A stretch of 64,000 nt of DNA from Geminicoccaceae bacterium (GTDB taxonomy: Bacteria > Pseudomonadota > Alphaproteobacteria > Geminicoccales > Geminicoccaceae). The translations under genes and the position numbers were made by a program. Under the pieces are notes generated by a model. That model saw only the letters and a program-made list of their open reading frames with translations. It was not told where the DNA came from and searched no databases. The DNA is taken from NCBI GenBank assembly GCA_028285265.1, contig JANQPX010000015.1:38504-102503 (forward strand), in the 5' to 3' direction. Shown one piece after another: positions 38,512-49,464 of the stretch (position 1 is its first letter; every line of letters starts with the position of its first letter).

Positions 38512-39048
38512 TCACGGAACCTGCACGCGCACGGGAAAGATATCCCGGCCTTTGATGACGATCGCCACGTCGCGGATCAGCTTGGCGACCACTTGCATCA
38601 GAAAGAGAAAGCATCCCACCGGTAGGGTCGTGCGCAACGGATAGATGATCGGTTTCCAATGGGTCATCGTCGTCTCAGCGATCTGCCAGGATAGGATGGT
38701 TCGTTGCAACGACACCCAGAACAGGACGCCCAAGAAAAGGAAGATGAAGCCGCTGGTGAGGACATCCAGAATGGCTCGTCCCCGGAGAGGCAGTCGTCCC
38801 CAGATGATGTCGACATTGACATGGCCGCCGGCCATGAAGGTGTAGGCGCCGCCGAGAACGATGTAGCCGCCATAGAGGAAGAGCGAGATTTCGTAGGCCC
38901 AAAGGGATGGTGCATTGAAGAAGTAGCGCATCACGATCTCCCAGATCATGATGCAGAGCATCGGGACGATCATGAACGCCACGATCCAGGCAAATCGCGC
39001 ATTCAGCCAGTCCGTGAAGCGCAGATAATATTCGATCGCCTTCAACAT
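38512..39048 (-). CDS. TRAP transporter small permease, DctQ family (second system)
   Basis: A 178-residue protein with four predicted helices: about residues 17-38 (RFAWIVAFMIVPMLCIMIWE), 51-70, 92-113 and 134-158. Family features are EIVMRYFFNAPSLWAYEIS and VDIIWGRLPLRGRAI. It lies between the DctP and DctM genes, with gaps of 146 and 97 bp. A GGGAGGGG stretch directly precedes the ATG at 39048. Confidence 0.9.
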   Translation of the reverse strand: MLKAIEYYLRFTDWLNARFAWIVAFMIVPMLCIMIWEIVMRYFFNAPSLWAYEISLFLYGGYIVLGGAYTFMAGGHVNVDIIWGRLPLRGRAILDVLTSGFIFLFLGVLFWVSLQRTILSWQIAETTMTHWKPIIYPLRTTLPVGCFLFLMQVVAKLIRDVAIVIKGRDIFPVRVQVP

Positions 39049-39194
39049 CCCCTCCCTTACGGACCTGCGCGTTCAACGCACGGCCGCGACGTCACGATCA
39101 CAGCGTCGCTTATGCGCGGCCCTTCGGCGCGACGCGTCGAAACGCACCGCGCCTTGTTCCAGCCCCTATCGTGGATGGCGGGGGCCAGTGGGTC

Positions 39195-40352
39195 TTAGAC
39201 AGGAAGTTGCTTCGGGCCATAATAGCTCTTGTACATCTCCCGAGCGGCAGAATAGATGTCGATCATCTCGTCGATATGGGGCATGGATCCCCGCTTGTTG
39301 ACGAACTCGTTCCAGCACCATTCGGCGGCTTCGCGAAGCTCGTCCTCGGGCATCAGGATCGTTTGCATGCCGCCATCCGCCAGAACCTGGCGTCCGCGAA
39401 CATCGGTCGGGATGGTGAGTGCTGTGATGTCGAGATTGTAGACGCGCGCCGCCGACAACAGGACCTCCTGAAGGTCCGCCGGCATTTCGTTGTAGGTATT
39501 GAGATTCATGATGATCTCGGTGACGTCGTAGGGCACCACCGAGGGATTGATGTAGTAATCACAGATCTCGTGCATCTTCATGCCGGCCCACGCGTCTGGT
39601 GCACCAAACGCGGCGGCGTCGATGATCTTGGTCTGGATGGCGGTGTAGACCTCGCCGCCAGGAACGGTCACGATGGATGCGCCATTCTTGACCAGCCATT
39701 CCGCCCAGATGCCGAACGCGCGGACTTTCATCCCTGAAAAGTCGGCAAACGACTTCACCTCCCGCGTCGAGACCATGGCGCCCCACTCGTCGGAGCATGT
39801 GTAGGCGAGGTGCATCACGTTGTGCGGCGCATAAGCCTCGCGCCAAAGCTCCTTCAACCCCATGAAGTGATAGATGTTCTCGAAGAACTCGACATTCGTG
39901 TTCGGGAAGAAGGGCACGGCCCAGAGATATTCGCCCACCGGCACAGTGCCGCGATGGTAGATCGACGCCGTGACGGCCATATCGGCAATGCCGGTGCCGA
40001 CGCCACTGAAGGTCTCGCCGATGCCGAGCAAAACCTCGGCGTCGAAATTCGTCACCTCGATCCGGCCGCCGGACAAGGTGTTGACGCGCTCGACGAACAT
40101 CTCTGTGGCGCGGTCTTGCGACTCGATGCCAATGCCCGTCCAGTTGCTCTGCAGCTTCAGCTTCCAGGTCTGGTTCTGCGCCTTGGCAATCGTGGGCGCT
40201 CCGAGAACAGTAGCACCGGCGCCAGCGACGCCGACAGCCGCGTTCTTCAAATAGTCGCGTCGGTTCACAGCCTTCTTTGTGGCAAGCTTTTTGTCAGAAG
40301 CTGACATGGATTTAGTTTGCCCACGCGCAACAGCGTTCTCGTCACCAGACAT
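39195..40352 (-). CDS. TRAP transporter solute-binding protein with Tat-type leader (second system)
   Basis: A 385-residue DctP/DctP2-type receptor. The start at 40352 has GGGGAGGT closely upstream, which gives an unusually long 28-residue region before the twin-arginine motif NRRDYLKNAAVGVAGAGATV, so it is probably exported folded by Tat. The mature part has GGRIEVTNFDAEVLLGIGE and FADFSGMKVRAFGIWAEWL, the latter containing the substrate-binding Arg region. The TRAP family with this W-rich Tat leader often carries organic acids including hydrophobic or keto acids; the cargo here is unknown. Confidence 0.92.
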   Translation of the reverse strand: MSGDENAVARGQTKSMSASDKKLATKKAVNRRDYLKNAAVGVAGAGATVLGAPTIAKAQNQTWKLKLQSNWTGIGIESQDRATEMFVERVNTLSGGRIEVTNFDAEVLLGIGETFSGVGTGIADMAVTASIYHRGTVPVGEYLWAVPFFPNTNVEFFENIYHFMGLKELWREAYAPHNVMHLAYTCSDEWGAMVSTREVKSFADFSGMKVRAFGIWAEWLVKNGASIVTVPGGEVYTAIQTKIIDAAAFGAPDAWAGMKMHEICDYYINPSVVPYDVTEIIMNLNTYNEMPADLQEVLLSAARVYNLDITALTIPTDVRGRQVLADGGMQTILMPEDELREAAEWCWNEFVNKRGSMPHIDEMIDIYSAAREMYKSYYGPKQLPV

Positions 40353-40478
40353 GAGGACCTCCCCGTAATTGCTGTGTTTCTTATGGATTCAACTTGTACA
40401 AATTTGGAAAAAGGCAATGGCGCCACGCCGCGTGCCTGATTAAGACGAGCGGGAGGATCGATCGCTCGGGAGGTTTGT

Positions 40479-42062
<1,584 letters not shown>

Positions 42063-42160
42063 TTAAGGTCAGTTCGATCGCGGGACCCGTCAAGTGCGAT
42101 TGCGGCGACCGGGGAGGTCGCTTACGATTCCATTCGATCACGCCTGACCCAGGAGCCCTC

Positions 42161-42835
42161 ATGGACGTCCTCGAAGCCATCAGAAGCCGAAAGTCGATCC
42201 GCGCCTTCAAGCCGGACCCGGTGCCGCGCGAGACCATCAACGAGATCCTCGCCGTCTCGCAGCGCTCACCTAGCGGAACCAACACCCAGCCCTGGCATGT
42301 CTGGGTCTGCGCGGGCGAGGTAAAGGAGGCGATCACGCAGGACGTGCTGGCCATGCTGGAGCAGGGCGAGGCCAAGTCCTATCACCACTACGACTATTAC
42401 CCCGAGCGTTGGAACGACGTGCATAACGCCCGGCGCCGCGCGGTCGGCTACGGTCTCTACGCTCTCCTCGGCATCGCGAAACAGGATCGTGAGGGCCGCA
42501 AGCGCCAGGGGGCTCGCAATTTCGCCTTCTTCGATGCGCCCGTGGGTCTGTTCATCACCGTCGACAAATATCTCGCCCGCGGAAATTGGGCGGACACCGG
42601 CATGTACATCCAGACGATCATGTTGGCAGCGAAAGGCTTGGGTCTGGACACCTGCCCGCAGGCTGCCTGGATTCCTGTGCAGGAACCAATCTTCCGCCAT
42701 CTCGGGATCCCGGACGATCAGGAACTGGTGACCGGCATGAGCCTCGGCTATCCCGACCCCGATGCCATCGAAAACACCTTGGTCAGCGAGCGTGAAGAGA
42801 TCGAAAATGTCGTGACCTGGCGCGGCTTCGGCTAG
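42161..42835 (+). CDS. Nitroreductase-family FMN oxidoreductase
   Basis: A 224-residue flavoprotein that reduces nitroaromatics, quinones or related compounds with NAD(P)H. FMN contacts are visible in RSRKSIRAFKPDPVPRE and in SQRSPSGTNTQPWHVWV, and later in LDTCPQAAW. The frame is open further upstream, but the ATG at 42161 follows AGGAG (42151-42155) and gives the family N-terminus MDVLEAIRSRKS. It shares a divergent promoter region with the acyl-CoA ligase. Its physiological substrate is unknown. Confidence 0.93.
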   Translation: MDVLEAIRSRKSIRAFKPDPVPRETINEILAVSQRSPSGTNTQPWHVWVCAGEVKEAITQDVLAMLEQGEAKSYHHYDYYPERWNDVHNARRRAVGYGLYALLGIAKQDREGRKRQGARNFAFFDAPVGLFITVDKYLARGNWADTGMYIQTIMLAAKGLGLDTCPQAAWIPVQEPIFRHLGIPDDQELVTGMSLGYPDPDAIENTLVSEREEIENVVTWRGFG

Positions 42836-43239
42836 TCAGTCGTACCCGCCATCACGCCGAATTGCGCCCTCCAGCCGGACATCAGACGCAGAGATTGAGC
42901 TCGGCCCGACAGCAGGGTCAAGGCATCGCCCAAGGGCTCGACTTCGTCGGCCTTGACCCTGCTGACGGCCGTGCTGTTTGGCTGTCCATGAGTTGGTTGT
43001 GAAGAACCGCGAACCAGCTCGCCAGTTCCACGAAGACACCGCTCAAAATGCAGTTGCGCCCTGTGATGCGTGGTTGCGTCCAGGCGTGACAAATCGGTCC
43101 GAAACTTGGTCCATTGGAACGGATCAGGCACGTCGAGCTAAGTCGTTGAAAAGGGGCCGCTGCGCTGAGGCTGGGTTATTGGGTCTTGCGTGAGAGATTT
43201 CCGGCGGTGGCAGTGGGGACTGTTCATCGTACGGATCGA
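42836..43239. other. Gap of about 400 bp holding a long perfect hairpin
   Basis: Between the nitroreductase and DUF2200 stop codons. A minus-strand frame of 99 codons fills part of it but spans the inverted repeat, has no recognised domain and is not called. Another frame on that strand reads protein-like (VFVELASWFAVLHNQLMD) but is short and broken, so it may be debris. The hairpin is listed separately. Confidence 0.4.
42910..42964. repeat. 15-bp perfect inverted repeat, 25-base loop
   Basis: CAGCAGGGTCAAGGC at 42910-42924 pairs exactly with 42950-42964. The stem can extend by three more pairs beyond one A-A mismatch. The loop itself contains a small palindrome (GCCCAAGGGC). It lies 75 bp after the nitroreductase stop. 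With no T-run it is not a standard intrinsic terminator, and it could be a bidirectional attenuator, an RNA hairpin or a mobile-element relic. Confidence 0.8.
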
Positions 43240-43590
43240 TCAAGCCCGGAGGATCTTCTCCATCGATTTACCCTTTGCGAGCTCATCGACCAGTTTATCG
43301 ATGTAGCGGATCTCCCGCATCGTCGGCTCTTCGACATCTTCAACGCGAACACCACAGACAACCCCTTTGATTTTTAAGCGCGCAGGATTCAGCTTTGGTG
43401 CCTCGGCAATGAAGGTCTCGTAGTCATTTTCGATTTTCAATTGCCGCTCCAGCTCACCCTGATCGTAACCCGTAAGCCAGCGGATGATCTCGTCGACTTC
43501 TGTCTTCAAACGCCCTTTTTTCTCTGCCTTTGCGACAAGATGCGGATAAACCCTAGAGAATGCCATCGTATAGATTGCGTGCTTCGGCAT
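43240..43590 (-). CDS. DUF2200 family protein
   Basis: A 116-residue member of a conserved bacterial family of unknown function. The whole pattern is present: [20 protein letters not shown], the [14 protein letters not shown] core, [20 protein letters not shown] and the C-terminal [16 protein letters not shown]. The ATG at 43590 was chosen because it has GAGGAA 7 bp upstream and matches the family N-terminus; the frame is open up to 43689. No functional partner is visible. Confidence 0.92.
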   Translation of the reverse strand: MPKHAIYTMAFSRVYPHLVAKAEKKGRLKTEVDEIIRWLTGYDQGELERQLKIENDYETFIAEAPKLNPARLKIKGVVCGVRVEDVEEPTMREIRYIDKLVDELAKGKSMEKILRA

Positions 43591-43732
43591 TGTAGTATTC
43601 CTCGATACGGATCTCGGACTTAGGCTCATAGCGATGGGGTTCAATAGGAAATTGCGCCCCATATCCCGCCAGCAAGACACCCTATCCATCAGCGGATAGT
43701 TCTACGTTCGATGCTCGTCCCAAGATACATGC

Positions 43733-44695
43733 TCATCGAGCGGGCATGACCGTCACTTCGACCCGATCATCACCCCCGGCGGAGAGGCCAGTTGGAAGCG
43801 AGGACTCGACATCTGTCGCGTCGACGATCTCGATGAGGCCTTGACAGCGTCCATCATCTCGAAGCGCCGTAGATACCAAGACGGAACGTTGCAACACCAG
43901 GTCTTCAACACCGTCTTCGTCCTCCGACGAGCTTGCATACCCAACGACCCGGATGTAGCGCGCCTTCGAGGTCTCGGCGTACTCACAAGCTGCTGCCACG
44001 TGACTCCTCGCAGTGTCATCTAACGCCGCCTGGCCACTTTCAAAGTACAGAAAGAAGGAAGCATTGCCGGCAGTCCCTGTCGAGGGAACCTCTGCCAAGG
44101 GCGTGTCCGAACGCTCAACAGGTTCCGTCTGCACGACCGGCTGCGACACACCCTGCTCGCTAATATACCTCGAAGCCCCTTGATGAAGCGGCAGCTGGGA
44201 TCCGGACAGAGCCCGATCAGTGGCCAAGTTCCATGAGCGCCCACTCTGTCGGCTTAAGAAGTCTCCGTTGTCGAGAATCGTCTTGCTGATTTGATAGACA
44301 ACTTCATCGGGCACGTCAGCGCGGACTAACAACTCAATCGACGACGACGACGGTTGCTCATCGCTCAAAAATGTCAGGATGCGTCGCACATCACCGACAG
44401 GAGGGGCTGACGCTGCCTTTGGCATGGGTACTAAGGCTAGCTGGGCTTGATCCGCAACCAGCAAGAGTGGCGTTTGACCTTCGGCGATCGTCTTCACCAT
44501 CGTCAGATCGATGCCGCTGCTCGGAAGAAGGTCCGTCTTGATTAACGACGAGATGCCAACACCGAGTTCGTAGGTGGAACTTCCGGTTTGGCCTACAGCC
44601 AGATGAAGGCTGACCTCTGCTCTCGCCAGAGTGGATTGTCCCGAAAGCGATGAAGCCAACAAGACGGCAGCCAGCCGCTCAACCCAGCGCGACAT
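43733..44695 (-). CDS. TAXI receptor-like / OmpA-like fusion protein
   Basis: A 320-residue exported protein with two recognisable parts. After a signal peptide (about 1-26, ending LARAEV), residues 27-185 resemble a shortened TAXI-type TRAP receptor: the N-terminal block LHLAVGQTGSSTYELGVGIS and the C-terminal blocks LLVRADVPDEVVYQISKTI and SQLPLHQGASRYISEQG are present, but the middle lobe is missing. A Pro/Thr-rich linker (about 186-210) leads to an OmpA-like domain (213-318) with FFLYFESGQAALDDTARSHV and a terminal DDRVEVTV. It may tether a ligand sensor to peptidoglycan. No TAXI permease gene is nearby. Confidence 0.75.
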   Translation of the reverse strand: MSRWVERLAAVLLASSLSGQSTLARAEVSLHLAVGQTGSSTYELGVGISSLIKTDLLPSSGIDLTMVKTIAEGQTPLLLVADQAQLALVPMPKAASAPPVGDVRRILTFLSDEQPSSSSIELLVRADVPDEVVYQISKTILDNGDFLSRQSGRSWNLATDRALSGSQLPLHQGASRYISEQGVSQPVVQTEPVERSDTPLAEVPSTGTAGNASFFLYFESGQAALDDTARSHVAAACEYAETSKARYIRVVGYASSSEDEDGVEDLVLQRSVLVSTALRDDGRCQGLIEIVDATDVESSLPTGLSAGGDDRVEVTVMPAR

Positions 44696-45199
44696 CGATG
44701 CCCTCCTTTTGGGATGCTTACCTAGCGCAACGCTGAAACCATAAGGTCGATGCGATGCGTGGAACGACTGGTTCCTCTAGAAACACAGCCTTACCAGTTC
44801 CCAATCAACGCAAATTGACGAGATGACCGTTGGGTGCAGAGAAACTGGATTAAAACGATGATACAACGGAGGTGACGAATAGACAAACGGCTACCGGCGA
44901 GAGCGTGCCTCCACCTGCTCGAACGACCTCGATCGCCACAGCGGCCTCCCCCCTCAAATCTAGCGCGCAAATTGGCCAGGCCCCTCTTTCTTGCAGCCTG
45001 ATTTGATGCAGTCGCGTCAAGGGTGTCATCTGAAGGTGTGCTGGAGATCGAAGAGTCCGAATCACGCAAACATCTATGAACGTGAGCTGGCGTCAACGCG
45101 ATTCCAGCTTCGTGTGTGAAGCAATTCATACGCACGCCAAAAAGACTGTTTTATTCGTCTTGTAAGGGCGTCATTGCGACTCTTCATTGGAGAAGCATC
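44696..45199. other. Gap of about 500 bp, no supported gene
   Basis: Divergent upstream region of the TAXI-OmpA gene and of the secreted cysteine-rich gene. A 114-codon minus-strand frame lies here but shows no domain and has biased composition. No hairpin or RNA gene was recognised. Confidence 0.4.
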
Positions 45200-45727
45200 A
45201 TGGAATTGTCAAAGGGCAGGCTTTTGCTTTTGGCCCTCGTCGTCATTTTATTTGACACCAATACTGCCTTAGCTGAAACACGCACGTGTCACGCCAAATG
45301 GGAACTCATCCGACAGGACACCGGCGGCCGACATGACATGGAGGTTTTCACGGCCAAAGGGACTTGTGGCAACAGAGCCGTTGCGAATCGATGCCGTAAA
45401 CGAGCGCGAGCTGCCGCGAATACCTGCATGAGGACTCACTGGGCTCAGCGATGGACCCCAGCACAAGGGCCTTGGGTTAGGCCCGGAGAGTGCACCAGCG
45501 GTCACCGGATTGATGGCTATCACGTCGGCAACATCAAATGCCGCATTGAGCGCAAGATACGTGATCTCGGGTGGTGTGGAACACAAGTCAGGCTCATGCA
45601 GGTGACATCAGGACCAACCGATCATTGTGACTCCAGGACCAATATCGGCATCTACGAAACAGATCCAACATGCTCGACCGTTGAAAGGACATGCGCCATG
45701 GGGCCAGATCCCGTAACTCCGGGATAA
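45200..45727 (+). CDS. Secreted cysteine-rich hypothetical protein
   Basis: About 175 residues from the ATG at 45200, with GGAGAAG upstream; the frame is open from 45116. A clear signal peptide (GRLLLLALVVILFDTNTALA, cut near residue 25) leads to a mature protein with ten cysteines, many basic residues and several Trp, probably folded by five disulfides in the periplasm or outside the cell. No family is recognised. It stands alone between two gene-poor gaps, which fits horizontal arrival, but composition was not measured. Confidence 0.6.
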   Translation: MELSKGRLLLLALVVILFDTNTALAETRTCHAKWELIRQDTGGRHDMEVFTAKGTCGNRAVANRCRKRARAAANTCMRTHWAQRWTPAQGPWVRPGECTSGHRIDGYHVGNIKCRIERKIRDLGWCGTQVRLMQVTSGPTDHCDSRTNIGIYETDPTCSTVERTCAMGPDPVTPG

Positions 45728-46126
45728 CTTGATGATACGACGCTCAAATTTGGAATCCTGCAAACGCAACAACACGTCCTATCAAGTATTTCATGCGTGA
45801 TCTGGCAATAGCTGCGTTTCAGTCACTGTCGGCACATCGAGACGATACGAGCCCGATATAGCCGTTCAGGCCAACCTCGATAAAGAATCGGTAATGAGGC
45901 CGAGGTGCTTTAGTCTGCCAAGATCAAACGCCTCGACAAGCTAAAGGAACTGAGCTTCAAGCTGATGCGCTGCCCGCAAACCAAGAACTCGATCTGCAAT
46001 ATCCAAACCGAGAATGATTGTTGACGACCAGCTCAGCCCGAGAATAATCAGGACTTAAGCCTTACTTCAAAAGATGCAAAAGACCCACCAGGCCTGATCT
46101 GACAGGCCCGCTATTCTGGGGCACAC
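45728..46126. other. Gap of about 400 bp, no supported gene
   Basis: Upstream of the enolase-superfamily gene. A short plus-strand open stretch near 45920-46024 reads KIKRLDKLKELSFKLMRC and ends at a TGA. It has no start and no recognised match, and may be a gene tail or debris. Confidence 0.35.
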
Positions 46127-47236
46127 ATGGCGAGAATTGAACGAGTCGAGATCTTCATGGTGGACCTTCCGCCTAAAGTGAAGCGGACGGATGCCATTCA
46201 GAGCTTTGAGAGCCAAGAAACGCCGTTCGTCCAAATAACCGACTCCGATGGAGCGACCGGACTGGGCTACACCTACACCATTGGACAAGGCGGTCCGGCT
46301 ATCGTGTCGCTTCTGCACGAAACGCTAGTCCCCCAACTTGTTGGGCGCGAGGCCGAAGAGATAGAACGGCTCTGGCGTGATTTGCTGTTCTCCACCCATG
46401 CAACCAGCGTAGGTGCTATCACGTCCCTTGCGCTCGCAGCGATCGACACGGCACTCTGGGATTTGCGTTGTAGGCGGGCGGCCTTACCGCTCTATCAGAT
46501 GCTGGGCGGGTCCAAAAGCAGTGTGCCTATGTACACAACCGAAGGCGGTTGGTTGCATATTTCAACTGAAGATCTTGTCGCCGATGCGGTGAAAGCCAAG
46601 ACGCTCGGCTTCTCCGGCAGCAAGGTCAAGATCGGGCGCCCGCATTTGAGCGAAGACCGTGAGCGGTTGCAGGCTGTACGCGATGCCGTCGGGGCGAGCT
46701 TTGAGCTTATGGTCGATGCCAATCAATCATTTAATCTTGCCGAAGCGACGCGCCGTGCAACAGTCTTGCAAGCTCTTGATATCGCCTGGTTCGAAGAACC
46801 AATGCCAGCCGACGACGTGGGATCGCACGCCTCCCTAGCTGCCAGCACATCTGTGCCCATTGCCGTTGGGGAAAGCATGTATTCGATCAGCCAATTCAAG
46901 GACTATCTGGTTGCCGGGGCTGCGAGCGTTGTTCAGGTCGATGTCGCCCGGATCGGTGGCATTACGCCCTGGATGAAAGTTGCCCATATCGCTGAGGCCC
47001 ATAACGTCCCTGTTTGTCCACACTTCTTGATGGAGCTGCACATCTCTCTCGTCTGCGCAATTCCGAATGCACCTTGGTTGGAATATATTCCTCAGCTGGA
47101 CAACCTGACCTCTGGCCCGATGCGCATGGAGAACGGCCGTGCTTTTCCCAGCGATCAACCCGGTCTGGGTATCGATTGGGATATGGATCAGATCTCCAAC
47201 AAAAAGATCGAACATCTAAACTTCAGCATCACTTGA
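46127..47236 (+). CDS. Mandelate racemase/muconate lactonizing family enzyme
   Basis: A 369-residue enolase-superfamily enzyme that abstracts the alpha proton of a carboxylate. All key residues of the mandelate-racemase branch are present: Lys 166 and Lys 168 (KVKIG), metal ligands Asp 197 (MVDANQ), Glu 223 (WFEEP) and Glu 249 (VGES), and the Asp 272 / His 299 dyad (VDVARIGG and CPHFLME). It is likely a sugar-acid dehydratase, epimerase or racemase. The DapA-like gene begins 91 bp downstream on the same strand, as in sugar-acid pathways where a dehydratase product is cleaved by an aldolase. Confidence 0.92.
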   Translation: MARIERVEIFMVDLPPKVKRTDAIQSFESQETPFVQITDSDGATGLGYTYTIGQGGPAIVSLLHETLVPQLVGREAEEIERLWRDLLFSTHATSVGAITSLALAAIDTALWDLRCRRAALPLYQMLGGSKSSVPMYTTEGGWLHISTEDLVADAVKAKTLGFSGSKVKIGRPHLSEDRERLQAVRDAVGASFELMVDANQSFNLAEATRRATVLQALDIAWFEEPMPADDVGSHASLAASTSVPIAVGESMYSISQFKDYLVAGAASVVQVDVARIGGITPWMKVAHIAEAHNVPVCPHFLMELHISLVCAIPNAPWLEYIPQLDNLTSGPMRMENGRAFPSDQPGLGIDWDMDQISNKKIEHLNFSIT

Positions 47237-47327
47237 ATGAGGTTATCTGGTTGTTTGATCAGCCCGGTTCACCAGAAGGCACTCTCCCGATACCCTACTT
47301 GTTTCCTCAACGATTCGGATCCAATGC

Positions 47328-48269
47328 ATGAACGAAGTGGATCCTTGTCCCGTCGGGATGCGGGGTATCGTGCCCAGCCTGAACACGCCTTTCGACGCAA
47401 GTGGAATGGTTGATGGCAAGGCGCTGAACGTACTCATCGAGGAGACAATTTCTGCTGGATGCCAAGGAATTTTGGCCGTCGCTGTCGCTGGCGAACAAGC
47501 AAGCCTTAGCTATGCCGAGAAGGATCGAATCACGAGGATCATTACCGAAAGAGTAGGAGGACGCATCCCGGTCATTATCAGCGTAACAGCAGACAGTGAG
47601 GTCCAGAGCCGCCGGCTCGCCACGATGGCAAGATCAGCTGGTGCAACGGGCGTTTGCTGCCAGGTTCCACGCAACCTCAAAGGCCAGCCACTGACGGATT
47701 TCTTCCGTTCGATCACTGACAAAGGCCCAGATATGCTGGTCATTCAAGATCTCGACTGGGGCGGCGGTGGTCTTGATGTGTCAGAGATCATACGCCTTTT
47801 CGACGAACTTCCCTCTTTTCGTTCTCTGAAGATCGAGACCGTACCAGCAGGCCCAAAATACTCAGCTGTGTTGAAGCAGACCAAAGGGAAGCTCCATGTC
47901 AGCGGTGGCTGGGCGGTCAATCAGCTGATCGATGCGCTCGATCGCGGCGTCCACGCCTTCATGCCCACCGCCATGGACAGGATTTATGTTGCGATATATT
48001 CGGCATATCATTCAGGCAAAAGGGAAGCGGCTCGCGCTCTCTTTGAGAAGCTCTTGCCTGCCTTAGCCTTCGCTAACCAACACGTCGATGTCAGCATCCG
48101 ATTCTTCAAGATGCTACGCTACGCTGAAGGTCTTTTCTCGTCCGACATCTGCCGCCCTCCGATCAAACCTTTTGATGCTCACCAACGGATGGAAGCCGCA
48201 CGTTTGATCCGACACGTCACAAACATGCAATCTGATCTTGCATCTTCAACCTCGATCCGAACCTCCTGA
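47328..48269 (+). CDS. DapA-family lyase/synthase with altered active site
   Basis: A 313-residue TIM-barrel protein of the dihydrodipicolinate synthase / N-acetylneuraminate lyase superfamily. The Schiff-base lysine is Lys 168 (SLKIETVP). However, the usual GTTGE loop reads AVAVAGE (50-56), and the catalytic Tyr of the YYNxP-type strand is replaced in VIQDLDWGGGG (138-148). It therefore is not a DapA and may use a different substrate or mechanism. It probably works after the enolase-superfamily enzyme upstream. Confidence 0.88.
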   Translation: MNEVDPCPVGMRGIVPSLNTPFDASGMVDGKALNVLIEETISAGCQGILAVAVAGEQASLSYAEKDRITRIITERVGGRIPVIISVTADSEVQSRRLATMARSAGATGVCCQVPRNLKGQPLTDFFRSITDKGPDMLVIQDLDWGGGGLDVSEIIRLFDELPSFRSLKIETVPAGPKYSAVLKQTKGKLHVSGGWAVNQLIDALDRGVHAFMPTAMDRIYVAIYSAYHSGKREAARALFEKLLPALAFANQHVDVSIRFFKMLRYAEGLFSSDICRPPIKPFDAHQRMEAARLIRHVTNMQSDLASSTSIRTS

Positions 48270-49464
48270 TGACAGCCGATTCGATCGACGGCAAAACAAG
48301 GCAGATCCTTTAAAACTTTCCGCCGAATTGGGAGACACGAAACGGTCGAATCCGGCCCGCTTCGCGGGCTGTCCCCTAAACACATCTTTCTGAGCTGGCC
48401 TTCCAGCCGATGGACGTGGATCTATGACCCGCCCGGCCAAGGCGAAGGATTGAGATGGACTTAAAAAACAGCCTGAATGGCATCCAAGTCGACGTCGTCC
48501 GCATGGCGTTGACCAAAGACATGACGCCAGCCTCGAGCTTGTCGCCGTTTAACGTCAGAATGAAACATCCAATGAACAAAAAATCGCCGGTTCGCACAAC
48601 AAACGGCGGGCAGGGTTTCTCCCTATCAAGCCTCCGCTAAAATTTGTTCAATATTTAGGCAAGTTGCCGGAAAAATCAGCAAGACTTGAGTGCTTGCAGT
48701 TGACAATCCGCGGCGGCGATCGCTCTGATGGATAAGTCTCAAAAAATTGTAGCTTCGGCGAACAATTATTGAGACTGGCGGTCTCGGGCCCACGGTAAAG
48801 ATCGGGCAATCCAGCTGTGGGCCCGAGTTCCCAGAACTAAACTTATGCCCGTACTGATATGACAAGTCCATGATCTGAACTGTTGATTCCATTCCAAAGC
48901 TTGATTGAAATGCAATTTTCGGCGCTGCATGCGCTATCCTCACGCCAATACCAGACCCCATCGCACTGAAGACAGTGGACTTTATCCGAGCCCAAGCCTT
49001 GCGATTTAGCGTGCCCGCAGGTCAGCGTGCCGCGCTTTCGATGGTTCATGACTTGAGCTTCTCGAGAAGAACGCTTAGGCCAGCGTATCGTTGGAGCGAT
49101 CGCGCGAGATCACCAGAAGAAGCTGGCAAGAAAGTGACTCCGCGCCAAAATCATGGTCGTTGTGGAGCCTGGCACCCGGGATACGTCAGCTTCTGAGCAT
49201 TTTGGCGATCATCAACGATCAACTTGGCCCTGTCGTCGAAGCCTCGGTTGACAATGATCCTGGATCTCTTGACGCCAGCCTTCCATCGTTTGACGATAAC
49301 TTCTCAAGCAATGCCTGGGGAGGTCGCTGAACATGTATGTCGCCATCGCCAAGTCTCTCTCCCTCGCCACGATCATGCAACGCCATTGGTTTGACGTCGT
49401 CGAACGAAAGGTCGATTGCGAAACGACCTCGGATCGTTGCTGAGCCGGCGCGGAGGACGTCGAC
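48270..49464. other. Gene-poor stretch of about 1.2 kb
   Basis: The longest gap in the window. Frames of 60-127 codons exist on both strands, but none has a convincing domain and ribosome site together. It includes a small GC-rich hairpin 86 bp after the DapA-like gene (GCCCGC-TTC-GCGGGC, 48355-48369), which could end that operon, and the 11-bp hairpin listed separately. Much of it looks like decayed coding sequence. Confidence 0.4.
48783..48827. repeat. 11-bp perfect GC-rich inverted repeat
   Basis: CTCGGGCCCAC at 48783-48793 pairs exactly with 48817-48827, enclosing 23 bases. It lies in the middle of the 1.2-kb gene-poor stretch, far from any called gene end, so it is not simply a terminator for a known gene. 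It could belong to an unrecognised small RNA or a decayed mobile element. Confidence 0.7.

Noticed and set aside
42832..43131. 99-codon minus-strand frame after the nitroreductase
   Set aside because: It spans the 15-bp inverted repeat and shows no recognised family.
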